DNA of 64,000 bases from Bacillus dicomae (GCF_006494425.1 NZ_VHIV01000001.1:124001-188000), one strand, 5' to 3'. Shown: positions 45,401 to 54,532, counted from the stretch's first letter. Numbers and translations are program-made. Notes: a model not told the origin generated them from the sequence alone.

Positions 45401-45460
45401 GGATTTAAAGAAAGCGTTGTCAATGGGGTGTGGCGCACGTTCATGCTAATGGAGGGGCTG

Positions 45461-46885
45461 GTGAATTGTTTGGCTAAAGAGAAAAAGGAGTTACAGAAAG
45501 ATTTAAAAACACGGCATATAACAATGATTTCAATTGGCGGGGTTATCGGGGGCGGTTTGTTTGTAGGAAGTGGAACGATTATTCAATCGTCGGGGCCGGC
45601 AGCGATTTTGTCCTACATTATCGGTGCTTTAATGGTTGTGCTCGTGATGCGGATGTTAGGAGAGATGGCAGCGGAAAATCCTGATAGTGGTTCTTTCGCA
45701 ACGTATGCGAACAAAGCAATTGGACCGTGGGCCGGGTATACGATCGGATGGTTATATTGGTTTAACTGGGTCATTATTATCGCAATTGAAGCGGTGCTTT
45801 TAGGCGTAATGATCAATAATTGGTTTCCTTCGATTCCAGCATGGATCGCGAGTTTATGTATGGTTCTGTTAATGACGATGACGAATGTGTATTCAGTAAA
45901 ATTGTACGGTGAGTTTGAATATTGGTTAGCGTTTATTAAAGTGGTGGCGATTGTTGCGTTTTTAATTTTAGGAATTTCGATGTTCTTTGGTCTCGTTCCA
46001 GGGGTAGATAGACCGACTCTTTCTATTATTACAGAACACGGGGGTTTCTTCCCGAACGGAATTGTTCCTGTTTTACTGAGCGTTGTGTTTATTTCATTCT
46101 CGTTATCAGGGAGTGAAGTTGCAGCGATTGCAGCCGGAGAATCGGAAAATCCAGAGAAGAATGTTATACGAGCTATTAATAGTGTAGTATGGCGTCTTAT
46201 GCTTTTCTTCGTCGGATCAGTAACGATTTTAGTTCTGTTTATTCCGTGGACGGATAAGGAATTATTAAAACTTCCGTATGCAAGTTTATTTAATATGGCA
46301 GGGGTACCTGCAGCCGCAGAAATTATGAATGGTGTTGTATTTTTATCACTACTTTCCGTTATGAACTCAGGGATTTATACGAGTTCGCGTATGTTATTTT
46401 CCCTTGCGAAAAAAGGCGATGCTCCGTCTGCTTTTTCCAAGTTAAATAGTAGAGGGACGCCGGTTATCGCGATTTATGCGAGTATCGTATTTGCATTTAT
46501 TTGCGCGATGTTGAAATTTATATCTCCTGACAAATTGTTTGCGTTTTTAGCGAATAGTTCTGGCGGGGTAACAATGCTTATGTATATGTTCGTTGCTGTT
46601 TCACATGTCAAGCTAAGAAGAGAAAGGGAAAGAGAAGGGGCTGGAAAGCTGAAAGTGAAAATGTGGTTATTCCCTTATCTCACATATGCAACGCTTTTGA
46701 TGATTATTACGATATTTGTTTCACAAGCGTTTATAGCAGATATGCGAATGCAGTTTTACATGACATTACTAGCTACGATCCTAGTAATCATCAGTTACTT
46801 TTTAAGGGTTAGAAAAATAGATAAGCAAAAGTTGAATGAGTTTACGATGATAAAAGATTCGGAAATTAGCCTAGAAAAAGAATAA
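45461..46885 (+). CDS. gabP: GabP-like amino-acid permease (GABA / 5-aminovalerate)
   Basis: APC-superfamily permease, about 474 residues and 12 segments, strongly like B. subtilis GabP. It begins ELQKDLKTRHITMISIGGVIGGGLFVGSG and has the conserved GYTIGWLYWFNWVI and SGSEVAAIAAGESENPEKNV blocks. It probably imports GABA or the homologous 5-aminovalerate. The frame opens at 45428. GGAGGGG at 45451-45457 sits five bases before GTG 45461, with TTG 45470 as alternative, so the exact start is uncertain. First gene of gabP-gabT-gabD-DUF3870. Confidence 0.85.
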   Translation: MNCLAKEKKELQKDLKTRHITMISIGGVIGGGLFVGSGTIIQSSGPAAILSYIIGALMVVLVMRMLGEMAAENPDSGSFATYANKAIGPWAGYTIGWLYWFNWVIIIAIEAVLLGVMINNWFPSIPAWIASLCMVLLMTMTNVYSVKLYGEFEYWLAFIKVVAIVAFLILGISMFFGLVPGVDRPTLSIITEHGGFFPNGIVPVLLSVVFISFSLSGSEVAAIAAGESENPEKNVIRAINSVVWRLMLFFVGSVTILVLFIPWTDKELLKLPYASLFNMAGVPAAAEIMNGVVFLSLLSVMNSGIYTSSRMLFSLAKKGDAPSAFSKLNSRGTPVIAIYASIVFAFICAMLKFISPDKLFAFLANSSGGVTMLMYMFVAVSHVKLRREREREGAGKLKVKMWLFPYLTYATLLMIITIFVSQAFIADMRMQFYMTLLATILVIISYFLRVRKIDKQKLNEFTMIKDSEISLEKE

Positions 46886-46902
46886 GAAAAGGGGTATATA
46901 CC

Positions 46903-48231
46903 ATGTTGAAAGAGAAGAAGGATATTACAACTACAAAATCTAGCATATTACATGAAAGAAGAAAGAATGCGGTGCCAGAAGGACCTTACAATATTACAGA
47001 ATTGTATGTTCAGTCAGCAAAGGGCGCGATTATTACGGATGTAGATGGCAATGAATTAATCGATTTTGCAGGCGGAATTGGTATGCAAAACGTCGGGCAT
47101 TGTCACCCGAAAGTAGTAAAGGCGATTCAAGATCAAGTGGAATCTTCTATTCACAGTTGTTTTCATGTAGCTCCTTATGAAAGTTATATTACATTAGCGG
47201 AAAGATTGAATGAGTTAACGCCAGGAGATTTCAAGAAAAAAACGATGTTTGCCAATAGCGGTGCGGAAGCAGTAGAAAATGCGGTGAAGATTGCTAGAAA
47301 AGCTACTGGAAGAAGTGCGGTTGTTTCATTTGAGCGTGCTTATCACGGGCGTACACTTTTGACGATGTCACTGACAAGTAAAGTAAAACCGTACAAGCAT
47401 GGATTTGGTCCGTTTGCATCAGAAGTATATAAATTGCCATATCCGTACTATTACCGCGCTGATGAAGGACTGACGCAAGAAGAAGTAGACGCACAAATTT
47501 TAGCGTATTTCGAACGCTTTATGTTAGAGGAAGTAGCAAGTGATAATATTGCTGCGATTATTTTGGAACCGCTTCAAGGAGAAGGCGGGTTTATCGTTCC
47601 GACGACTACGTTCATACAAGGTGTTCGAAATATTTGTGATAAGTATGGAATCATTATGATTGCAGATGAAATTCAAACTGGTTTTGCTCGTACGGGAAGT
47701 TTATTTGCAATGGATCATTTCGGCGTAGCTCCTGATTTAATGACTTTTTCAAAATCAATTGCTGCTGGTATGCCGCTTAGCGCAGTAACAGGAAGAGCAG
47801 ATTTGATGGATGCACCTGGACCAGGCCAATTAGGTGGTACTTTCTCAGGAAGTCCGGCTGCTTGCGCGGCTGCATTAGCTGTTTTAGATGTAATTGAAGA
47901 AGAGAATTTAGTAAATCGTGCTGTAGAAATTGGCGAGCGTATGATGACAGTGTTTCATAGCTGGAAAGAGAAATACGAAATAGTTGGCGATGTGAGAGGC
48001 ATTGGCGCTATGACTGCCATTGAGCTTGTAAAAGATAAAGGGACGAAAGAGCCAGCGTCAGAAGAAGTGAAAGCGATTATGAAAGAAACGCATAGTAAAG
48101 GGGTTATTACGATAAGTGCAGGTATTTATAGTAACGTACTTCGCTTCTTACCGCCTCTCGTTATAACGGATGAACAGCTTGAAGAAGGGCTTACTATTTT
48201 AGAAGCAGCTATTGCAAAACTATCAAAATAA
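46903..48231 (+). CDS. gabT: 4-aminobutyrate / 5-aminovalerate aminotransferase
   Basis: Class-III PLP-dependent omega-aminotransferase, 442 residues. The PLP-binding IMIADEIQTGFARTG and the Lys of LMTFSKSIAAGMPLSAV (Schiff-base Lys near residue 285) are in place. It converts GABA or 5-aminovalerate plus 2-oxoglutarate to the semialdehyde and glutamate. Seventeen bases separate it from gabP, and AAAGGGGTATATACC precedes the ATG. The presence of glutarate hydroxylase and L-2-hydroxyglutarate oxidase genes nearby favours the C5 substrate. Confidence 0.88.
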   Translation: MLKEKKDITTTKSSILHERRKNAVPEGPYNITELYVQSAKGAIITDVDGNELIDFAGGIGMQNVGHCHPKVVKAIQDQVESSIHSCFHVAPYESYITLAERLNELTPGDFKKKTMFANSGAEAVENAVKIARKATGRSAVVSFERAYHGRTLLTMSLTSKVKPYKHGFGPFASEVYKLPYPYYYRADEGLTQEEVDAQILAYFERFMLEEVASDNIAAIILEPLQGEGGFIVPTTTFIQGVRNICDKYGIIMIADEIQTGFARTGSLFAMDHFGVAPDLMTFSKSIAAGMPLSAVTGRADLMDAPGPGQLGGTFSGSPAACAAALAVLDVIEEENLVNRAVEIGERMMTVFHSWKEKYEIVGDVRGIGAMTAIELVKDKGTKEPASEEVKAIMKETHSKGVITISAGIYSNVLRFLPPLVITDEQLEEGLTILEAAIAKLSK

Positions 48232-48250
48232 AAACGGCGGGGGCAGGGGA

Positions 48251-49693
48251 ATGAAGTATTTCAATTATATAAACGGTGAATGGAAAGAACCTTCCACGAA
48301 TGCATATGTAAAAAACTATAATCCGCATAACGGGGAAGTATTAGGTGAATTTCCGTTTAGTTCAGTAGAAGATACGAGGGTCGCAATCGCATCAGCGAAA
48401 GAAGCTTTTCATACATGGCAAAAGTTATCGTTTCAAGAGAGAGCGAGTTATTTATGGAAAGCGGCAGCTATTTTAAAAGAAAAGGTAAATGAAATCGGTC
48501 AGGATGTAACGAATGAAGAAGGAAAGACGATTGCAGAAGGAATAGGAGAGACGAAGCGGGCGATTAGCATTCTTGAATATTATGCAGGAGAAGCAAATCA
48601 ACCAATCGGAGAGATTATCCCGTCTACTAATGAAAGTACAATGCTTTACAGTAAACGTGTAGCTGTAGGTCCGGTGGGATTAATTACGCCATGGAATTTC
48701 CCAATTGCCATTCCAGCGTGGAAAATGGCGCCGGCACTTATATACGGAAATACGATTGTCATTAAGCCGGCGGAAGTGACGCCAAAATCGGTGTACCATC
48801 TTGTAAATGCTTTTCATGAGGCTGATATTCCAGCTGGAGTTATCAATTGCGTATTCGGAAAAGGATCTGAAGTTGGAGCAGAATTAACGGGAAATCCAGA
48901 TATACAGGCGGTGTCTTTTACTGGTTCTAATCACGTTGGAAACATCATTCAAAAAGCAGCCGTTGAAACGAGGAAAAAGGTTCAATTAGAAATGGGCGGG
49001 AAAAATCCGTTAGTTGTATTAAAGGATGCCGATATTGAGAAGGCGGTAACGATTGCGATAAAAGGTGCGTTTATGTCAACCGGGCAAAAATGTACCGCAA
49101 CAAGTAGAGTAATAGTCGAAGAGGGTATTTATGAAGCGTTTAAGGATCGACTGTTGCAGCGTACGGTAGCTCTTACAGTTGGAAATCCGTTAGATCCAAA
49201 TACATTTATGGGCCCGTGCGTTTCAAAGGGACAACAGCAATCTGTTTTATCGATGATTGAAGTAGGAAAAGGAGAGGCTTCTTTACTGTATGGAGGCAGT
49301 GTACCGAACGAAATAGAATTACAGAATGGTTGTTACGTGTTACCGACTATTTTTGAAAATGTAGACGGGGATGCACGTATTGCAAAAGAAGAGATTTTCG
49401 GACCAGTTATATGTTTATTTAAAGTGAATAGTTATGAAGAAGCAGTTTCTTTAGCGAATGATACAGAATATGGACTAAGTGCATCGATTTGTACGAACAA
49501 TTTAAGTTTATCGCAAAGGTTCATTGATGATATGGAAGTTGGAATGGTTCATGTGAATTCAGAAACTGCAGGAGCAGAACCGCAAGTTCCGTTTGGCGGA
49601 ATGAAAAATTCTAGTGCTGGACCGCGTGAACAAGGAAAAGCGGCGAAAGAATTTTACACGAGAATCAAGACAGTCTACGTAGATCAAGTATAA
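48251..49693 (+). CDS. gabD: Succinate / glutarate semialdehyde dehydrogenase
   Basis: Aldehyde dehydrogenase, 480 residues. The catalytic Cys is in [10 protein letters not shown] near residue 288, the general-base Glu in QLEMGGKNP near residue 254, and the NAD(P)-site sequence is [13 protein letters not shown]. It oxidises the semialdehyde made by GabT to succinate or glutarate. The frame reaches back into gabT (48212), but GGGGGCAGGGGA directly before ATG 48251 defines the start. A related alternative is 2,5-dioxovalerate dehydrogenase (YcbD-like), which sequence alone does not exclude. Confidence 0.85.
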   Translation: MKYFNYINGEWKEPSTNAYVKNYNPHNGEVLGEFPFSSVEDTRVAIASAKEAFHTWQKLSFQERASYLWKAAAILKEKVNEIGQDVTNEEGKTIAEGIGETKRAISILEYYAGEANQPIGEIIPSTNESTMLYSKRVAVGPVGLITPWNFPIAIPAWKMAPALIYGNTIVIKPAEVTPKSVYHLVNAFHEADIPAGVINCVFGKGSEVGAELTGNPDIQAVSFTGSNHVGNIIQKAAVETRKKVQLEMGGKNPLVVLKDADIEKAVTIAIKGAFMSTGQKCTATSRVIVEEGIYEAFKDRLLQRTVALTVGNPLDPNTFMGPCVSKGQQQSVLSMIEVGKGEASLLYGGSVPNEIELQNGCYVLPTIFENVDGDARIAKEEIFGPVICLFKVNSYEEAVSLANDTEYGLSASICTNNLSLSQRFIDDMEVGMVHVNSETAGAEPQVPFGGMKNSSAGPREQGKAAKEFYTRIKTVYVDQV

Positions 49694-49725
49694 ATACTAA
49701 AAAACATAGTAACGGAGGATGAAAT

Positions 49726-50079
49726 ATGCGTAAAGGGACATTTTTTATGGCGGGACATTCGAGACTTCCGAAAGGGATGGCTGTTCGCAGTATGTATGAA
49801 ACATTAACAATTACAATTGAGGCAGATCATAAATATCATGTCATTATTGAAGCATCATGTACGCTTGCGACAGAACACGGTAGAGACTTCGTCGCTCAAA
49901 GTTTGAGAGGACATAGTTTACGAGACGGTATCGAAGAAATCGTTCAAGATATTACGGATCATTATCAAGGAAAAGCGCAAAATGCGATAGTTAGTGCAGT
50001 AAAAGATTTGCACCGCCAATATGTAAGTTATTTAAATGATGAACAGCCACAAGGTGAGTACGAGGAAACAACACCATAA
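49726..50079 (+). CDS. DUF3870 family protein
   Basis: A 117-residue protein recognised as DUF3870-like by FMAGHSRLPKGMAVRSMYETL near the start and EASCTLATEHGRDFVAQSLRGHSL in the middle. Function is unknown. No signal or membrane segment. Family members tend to occur beside amino-acid catabolic genes, and here it closes the gabP-gabT-gabD operon, 32 bases after gabD with a GGAGG site. A small accessory or regulatory role in the aminovalerate/GABA pathway is plausible but unproven. Confidence 0.75.
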   Translation: MRKGTFFMAGHSRLPKGMAVRSMYETLTITIEADHKYHVIIEASCTLATEHGRDFVAQSLRGHSLRDGIEEIVQDITDHYQGKAQNAIVSAVKDLHRQYVSYLNDEQPQGEYEETTP

Positions 50080-50090
50080 AAACTGTCTAG

Positions 50091-50228
50091 TTTACCCGAC
50101 ATTAACGCGCAGTAAGACCTCCAGCTCATAAACATAGCTGGAGATTAACTGCCCGTAAATGTCCGATTAGTGAAACTAATGATCAGTGGGGATGAACTAC
50201 GTCCCCACTGATCAAAGTTTCACTTTAC
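50091..50228 (+). repeat. bcr1-type repeat element, copy 3
   Basis: Flanked by TTTAC direct repeats (50091-50095 and 50224-50228). Stems correspond to the other copies but with different bases on both sides: CTCCAGCT with AGCTGGAG replaces CCCCACCT with AGGTGGGG. It is about 20 bp shorter than copy 1. Confidence 0.85.
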
Positions 50229-50241
50229 TACCATAAACAAG

Positions 50242-50284
50242 AGCCAGTTGTATTTCTTTTAAAGGGATACGACTGGCTTTTTAT
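50242..50284 (+). terminator. Terminator after the gab operon
   Basis: AGCCAGTTGTAT and ATACGACTGGCT followed by TTTTTAT. A near-duplicate hairpin lies at 50582. Confidence 0.8.
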
Positions 50285-50302
50285 ATTGAGGAGGCAAGGA
50301 AT

Positions 50303-50431
50303 ATGAAAAAGTTAAATGAAGTGCAGGTTGTAAAACAAGAGACGAAAAAAAGAGGATGTGCAGAAAGCAAAGGGATTTGTAAAATGTGTAAAGTATGTAG
50401 AGAAAATAATAAAAAACGAATTGACAGTTAG
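50303..50431 (+). CDS. Small Cys-rich basic protein, 42 residues
   Basis: A short open frame preceded by GAGGAGGCAAGGAAT, a very good ribosome site. The product is basic and has five Cys, in the order GCAESKGICKMCKVCREN. The CxxCxxC arrangement suggests metal binding. It sits between two near-identical hairpins (50242 and 50582). I do not recognise it. Possible roles range from a small metal-binding protein to a leader peptide for glaH. Confidence 0.6.
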   Translation: MKKLNEVQVVKQETKKRGCAESKGICKMCKVCRENNKKRIDS

Positions 50432-50581
50432 AATATTTTGAATTATCATTTAATTAATAAGATCCATTCGAGAAATTAGCCTTCTCTAAATTCGATCTTG
50501 CCTATCTGTTTTACACATATTTTCATATGAACTGTCTATTATTATTGTACTTTAAGAGATTAAAGAACACTCGTAATTATG

Positions 50582-50637
50582 AGCCAGTTGTATGTATCTG
50601 CGATTGTTATGTCGTGGATACGTATAACTGGCTTTTT
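50582..50637 (+). terminator. Second AGCCAGTTGTAT hairpin
   Basis: AGCCAGTTGTATGTAT pairs with ATACGTATAACTGGCT, followed by TTTTTG. Probable terminator of the 42-residue gene and a near-duplicate of the hairpin at 50242. Confidence 0.7.
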
Positions 50638-50644
50638 GCTGTTA

Positions 50645-50700
50645 GGGCAGTAAGACCGAATCTCAGCATAAAGAAGATAAGGATAACTGTCTGTAAAAAG
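50645..50700 (+). repeat. Decayed partial bcr1 element
   Basis: GGGCAGTAAGACC, then a diverged middle, then AACTGTCTGTAAAAAG. This corresponds to the 5' half of bcr1 (GGGCAGTAAGACC..AACTGCCCGTAAAAGC). The distal hairpin and the flanking direct repeat are missing. Confidence 0.6.
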
Positions 50701-50741
50701 CGTCAATACGTTCTTCATATTTCATTTAGGGAGGAATTGAA

Positions 50742-51680
50742 ATGTCGATTATTACAGAACAAAGTGCGAAGATGAAGTTTGCAAAAAAATATGAGGGGTA
50801 TGAAATTGTTCCTCATCCAGAGCATAAACGTTTATATCATATCGTATTAAATCAGCAGTTGCTTAAGCAATTTTTTGAAGAGGTAAAAGAGTATTCAGAG
50901 CAGTCATTACAATACATTCCTTATTCTCGATTTAATCTTGCTGACGGAATGAGAAAGATCTTTGGGCAATCATTTATGGATAACATTCGCGGCATTATTC
51001 ATGACCGTGAAACGGGCGGATTTACGATTGGGGTACAAGGCGAAACGGTAGATCCAGCAGACTACGTGAAATTTGCGACAGCATTAACACATTTAATCGG
51101 AACGCCGAACTTCGATGCGATGACAGGAACGTATTATGCTAGATTTAATGTGAAAGATACAGATAGTAGTGATTCGTATCTTCGCCAAGCGTACCGTTTA
51201 TTTACACTCCATACAGATGGAACTTTCGTTGATGAGCCGACTGATTGGCTTCTTATGATGAAAATTGAAGAGCAAAATGCAGTAGGAGGAGAATCTCGCT
51301 TACTACATTTAGACGATTGGGAAGATCTTCAGAAATTTAGAGACCATTCACTCGCATCTGTTAAAATTACGTATAAAGCACCACCAAGTAAAAATTCGCA
51401 AGAAATCGTATATCGCGAAACATTTTTTGATGTGAATAACGCACCGTGTATTTGCTTTATTGATCAGTTTGCGTATCCAGATAATATTGAACAAGCAAAC
51501 TATCTAAAAGATTTATCGTATTCTGTTGAAAACTCACCAGCAACACATGCATTAAAATTACCAGTAGGAGATTTAGTTCTTTTAAATAATCTATTTTGGA
51601 TGCACGGAAGAGCGGCATTCGAAAAAAATAAAGATTTATATAGAGAACTAATGCGTCAGCGTGGTTGTTTTTCTAAATAA
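50742..51680 (+). CDS. glaH: Glutarate 2-hydroxylase (CsiD/GlaH family)
   Basis: Fe(II)/2-oxoglutarate dioxygenase of the CsiD family, 312 residues, which hydroxylates glutarate to L-2-hydroxyglutarate. Iron ligands appear in TLHTDGTF (HxD) and the distal His in NLFWMHGRAAF, with a later Arg for the co-substrate. The family-specific opening YEIVPHPEHKRLYHIVLN fits. GGAGGAATTGAA precedes the ATG. lhgO follows, as in the E. coli glaH-lhgO operon, with a hairpin between them. Confidence 0.9.
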   Translation: MSIITEQSAKMKFAKKYEGYEIVPHPEHKRLYHIVLNQQLLKQFFEEVKEYSEQSLQYIPYSRFNLADGMRKIFGQSFMDNIRGIIHDRETGGFTIGVQGETVDPADYVKFATALTHLIGTPNFDAMTGTYYARFNVKDTDSSDSYLRQAYRLFTLHTDGTFVDEPTDWLLMMKIEEQNAVGGESRLLHLDDWEDLQKFRDHSLASVKITYKAPPSKNSQEIVYRETFFDVNNAPCICFIDQFAYPDNIEQANYLKDLSYSVENSPATHALKLPVGDLVLLNNLFWMHGRAAFEKNKDLYRELMRQRGCFSK

Positions 51681-51687
51681 TATGTAC

Positions 51688-51717
51688 GGCGGGTCTTACA
51701 AAGAGACCTGCCTTTTA
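51688..51717 (+). terminator. Intergenic hairpin between glaH and lhgO
   Basis: GGCGGGTCT pairs with AGACCTGCC, followed by TTTTAT. It may act as a partial terminator lowering lhgO expression. Confidence 0.55.
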
Positions 51718-51738
51718 TACTATTAAGGGGGAAGTAGG

Positions 51739-52941
51739 ATGTATGACTTTATAATTATTGGCGGAGGAATTGTTGGCCTTTCAACTGGAATGGCTTTAAC
51801 GAAAAAATTCCCTCATGCGAAAATTGCAATCATTGAAAAAGAAAAGGAACTCGCACATCATCAAACTGGACATAATAGCGGTGTCATTCATTCTGGCATT
51901 TACTATAAACCAGGAAGTTATAAAGCGAAGTTTGCAAAAGAAGGAAATGCAGCGATGGTCCAATTTTGTGAAGAACATGACATTGCTTATGACATGTGTG
52001 GAAAAGTAATTGTCGCGACAGAAAAAGAAGAACTTCCTCTTTTACATAACTTATATGAGAGAGGCTTACAAAACGATTTACATATCGCAAAAATAGATAA
52101 AGAAGAATTAGTTGAAATTGAACCGCATGTAAAAGGGCTTGGCGCAATCCGGGTTCCTTCCTGCGGGATTGCTGATTATAAAGGAGTCAGTTATGCATTT
52201 GCTCGCCTCATTCAGGAAAGCGGCGGAGAAGTACATGTAGGAACAGCCGCAGAGCGTATTACAGAGAAGAAAGACGCCGTCACAATTGAGACAAGCAAAG
52301 GAACATTTAAAACGAAATTTCTCATTAACTGCGCCGGCTTACATAGCGATCGCATTGCGAAAAAGACAGGCATATTAACAGATATGAAAATCGTTCCATT
52401 CCGCGGTGAATACTACGAACTCGTCCCAGAAAAACGCCATCTCGTGAAACATTTAATTTATCCAGTTCCAAACCCAGAATTCCCATTTCTAGGTGTTCAT
52501 TTTACAAGAATGATAAACGGAGACGTACACGCAGGACCGAATGCAGTATTAAGCTTCAAGCGTGAGGGCTACACGAAAAAAGATTTCGACATAAAAGACT
52601 TCATGGAAACAATGACATACACAGGCTTCTGGAAAATGGCGATGCCGAATATGAAAGAAGGTATAAAAGAAATGGTGCGCTCATTCAGTAAACAATCATT
52701 TCTAAAAAGCTTACAGCGCTTAATACCAGAACTAACAGAAAAGGATATCGTCCCAACGCATGCAGGCGTAAGGGCACAAGCCATCTTATCAAACGGCAAT
52801 ATGGTTGATGACTTCTGCATTATCCCAGGCACGAACTCTCTACACATTTGCAACGCACCATCCCCGGCCGCAACGGCTAGTATAAAGATTGGGGAGGAGA
52901 TTGTAAGGCGGGTGCCGGATGTGGTGGCGGTTAGGGTTTGA
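51739..52941 (+). CDS. lhgO: L-2-hydroxyglutarate oxidase/dehydrogenase
   Basis: FAD-dependent enzyme of 400 residues that oxidises L-2-hydroxyglutarate to 2-oxoglutarate, feeding electrons to the quinone pool in E. coli. The N-terminal dinucleotide fold is YDFIIIGGGIVGLSTGMAL. Other conserved parts are HHQTGHNSGVIHSGIYYKPGS and the C-terminal THAGVRAQ. AAGGGGGAAGTAGG precedes the ATG. It completes the route from 5-aminovalerate to 2-oxoglutarate encoded in this region. Confidence 0.9.
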   Translation: MYDFIIIGGGIVGLSTGMALTKKFPHAKIAIIEKEKELAHHQTGHNSGVIHSGIYYKPGSYKAKFAKEGNAAMVQFCEEHDIAYDMCGKVIVATEKEELPLLHNLYERGLQNDLHIAKIDKEELVEIEPHVKGLGAIRVPSCGIADYKGVSYAFARLIQESGGEVHVGTAAERITEKKDAVTIETSKGTFKTKFLINCAGLHSDRIAKKTGILTDMKIVPFRGEYYELVPEKRHLVKHLIYPVPNPEFPFLGVHFTRMINGDVHAGPNAVLSFKREGYTKKDFDIKDFMETMTYTGFWKMAMPNMKEGIKEMVRSFSKQSFLKSLQRLIPELTEKDIVPTHAGVRAQAILSNGNMVDDFCIIPGTNSLHICNAPSPAATASIKIGEEIVRRVPDVVAVRV

Positions 52942-52976
52942 TTAGATTTTAATGAAAAATTTAATCTGTTAGATAA

Positions 52977-53019
52977 GAAGCTATTTTAATAACCTTTTGT
53001 CAAAATAGCTTCTCTCTTT
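52977..53019 (+). terminator. Terminator of glaH-lhgO
   Basis: AGAAGCTATTTT and AAAATAGCTTCT, a perfect 12-bp stem, then CTCTTT. Confidence 0.8.
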
Positions 53020-53195
53020 ATTTCGTAACATATGAGTTTGTTGAATGTTTTAATAAAAATTCATTTCGAAAATCAATAGTTTTTTAGTTGTTTCTTTGAA
53101 GTTATTTCTGAAAATTCTAATTAAAACATCAATAAGCGACTTTTATATGTTAAAATAAGGAATAAAATGGAATGTTAGGAGGTGCTATTTCCGAA

Positions 53196-53546
53196 ATGAT
53201 ACAATTTATCAGAAAAATGTTTTATGGGGTGGATACTCAGTATTTGGTAAAATCATATATTATTTCAATGGCTGTATCCGGGTTTTTACTATATGTAAGT
53301 GAAGTTTCATTTTCGCTGGCAATATATATTGTATTGGCTGGACTTTTATTTCCTTTTGCAACAATTGTTTGGGATGACTTGATAAATACACTTATGGGTG
53401 GCCATTTTATTATTTTACCATTGCTATTTATGTTGATGTGGAAGGCATTTAAGATTTTAATGCTTTATATGCTTAGCCCGCTTATTGCCCCTTTCGGAAT
53501 GCTATATGTATATATTGCAAATGGGTACTATCGTAAAGGGGAATAG
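53196..53546 (+). CDS. Small integral membrane protein, unknown
   Basis: About 116 residues with three or four hydrophobic segments (about 20-60 and 70-105), a basic N-terminus and a basic C-terminal tail. No family recognised. Upstream, GGAGGTG lies at 53178-53184. The frame extends to an ATG at 53172 that precedes this site, so ATG 53196 is preferred although the spacing is slightly long. It is a single gene ending at a compact terminator. Confidence 0.6.
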   Translation: MIQFIRKMFYGVDTQYLVKSYIISMAVSGFLLYVSEVSFSLAIYIVLAGLLFPFATIVWDDLINTLMGGHFIILPLLFMLMWKAFKILMLYMLSPLIAPFGMLYVYIANGYYRKGE

Positions 53547-53643
53547 TTAAATAGTAGAAAGTAATCAAACCTTTTATGGAAATTGTATAATATTTCATAA
53601 ATTGAGAGTTCGTTTTAATTAGACTGTTTACTTAAAATATATA

Positions 53644-53669
53644 CCTCCGATGTTTCGGAGGCTTTTTTA
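53644..53669 (+). terminator. Terminator after the small membrane gene
   Basis: CCTCCGA and TCGGAGG with a 4-base loop, then a T-run. Confidence 0.8.
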
Positions 53670-53909
53670 TTTTGAATTTTGGTGAGAGTTCGTTTGTGGG
53701 GGAGTTGGATGATAAGGCGAGGTGTGGAATCGGGTGGTGAATCCGGGGGCATCTATTTTTAGTTGGTGGTTATTGGGAGTGAAAACGAGAACTTTTTGTT
53801 AAGCATTAGGGTTACAAAATTGAAAAAAATACGATATCACTTCTATTTTTAGCTTCTTAAAATAGGCTTTATAGTAAGAATTTCTGAAAATATAAAGGGG
53901 GAATATGCT
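53670..53909. other. Intergenic region, no gene seen
   Basis: Contains a short G-rich stretch (about 53695-53760) unlike the AT-rich surroundings, with no plausible reading frame. The 10-mer GAGAGTTCGT occurs both here and just before the preceding terminator. No function assigned. Confidence 0.4.
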
Positions 53910-54371
53910 TTGTTTCCAGGTACTTTATATGAAACGCATGTTAAAACGAAAAATTTAGAAGTGGCAAAAGAGTTTTATACTAAACTCGGATTATTTCATG
54001 CTCGTACGATTGAAGAACGACGTGTAGCATTCTTTTGGTTTGATAAAGAACATAAGAGGGAACAAATGCTGGGTATTTGGGAGGTATCAGAAGAAGCATT
54101 CCATACAAGTCACTTTGCATTCAAGGTTAACTATGAAGAAATCATTCATGCAAGGGAATGGCTTCTTAATAAAGGAATAAACCCAAGGGCCGCTTTTGGT
54201 CTTGAACCTTCCGAGCCTATGGTCCAAACCTGGACACCTACTGCAAATCTTTATTTTTATGATCCAGACGGTAATTCTTTAGAATTTCTATGTTTACTTC
54301 CAGAAAAGAAAAACGTAAAACAAGATGTCATGTATTTAAGTGAGTGGGAAAAATTGCCGAGTGAAGTATAA
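53910..54371 (+). CDS. VOC/glyoxalase-superfamily protein
   Basis: A 153-residue vicinal-oxygen-chelate fold protein made of two beta-alpha-beta units. The N-terminal module has ETHVKTKNLEVAKEFYTKLGL, supplying a metal-ligand His. The C-terminal module ends in NLYFYDPDGNSLEFLCLL, with a ligand Glu. Such proteins include glyoxalases, fosfomycin-resistance enzymes and dioxygenases, and the specific activity is not evident. The start is TTG 53910 after AAGGGGGAATATGC. Own terminator. Confidence 0.8.
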   Translation: MFPGTLYETHVKTKNLEVAKEFYTKLGLFHARTIEERRVAFFWFDKEHKREQMLGIWEVSEEAFHTSHFAFKVNYEEIIHAREWLLNKGINPRAAFGLEPSEPMVQTWTPTANLYFYDPDGNSLEFLCLLPEKKNVKQDVMYLSEWEKLPSEV

Positions 54372-54427
54372 ATTTTATTTTGGAAACTTATTTTAAAAGG
54401 AACGATAACCTCGTCTATACAGCATCA

Positions 54428-54458
54428 CACCCTGAGTTTTCGGGGTTCTTTGTTTTGG
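54428..54458 (+). terminator. Terminator of the VOC gene
   Basis: ACCCTGA and TTCGGGGT arms with a short loop and a T-rich tail. Confidence 0.65.
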
Positions 54459-54494
54459 GTTTTGTGAGTGCAGGACTGATTCGGGGTTAATACT

Positions 54495-54532
54495 CACCGA
54501 CTGTCTACTGTATAAAAAAATAGACAGTGGTG
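54495..54532. promoter_or_regulatory. Inverted repeat upstream of a sigma-54 promoter
   Basis: CACCgACTGTCTA and TAGACAGTGGTG are almost perfect inverted repeats, centred about 65 bases before the -24 element. Distance and symmetry suit an enhancer-binding activator site. An alternative is a minus-strand hairpin. Confidence 0.45.

Noticed and set aside
45431-45447. Possible sigma-54 promoter before gabP (TGGCGC..ATGC)
   Set aside because: The GG-to-GC spacing is 11 bases instead of 10, the -12 region is poor, and it lies too close to the start codon.
50527-50775. 82-codon plus-strand frame before glaH
   Set aside because: It runs through a terminator hairpin and the partial bcr1 element, has no ribosome site and overlaps the true glaH start.
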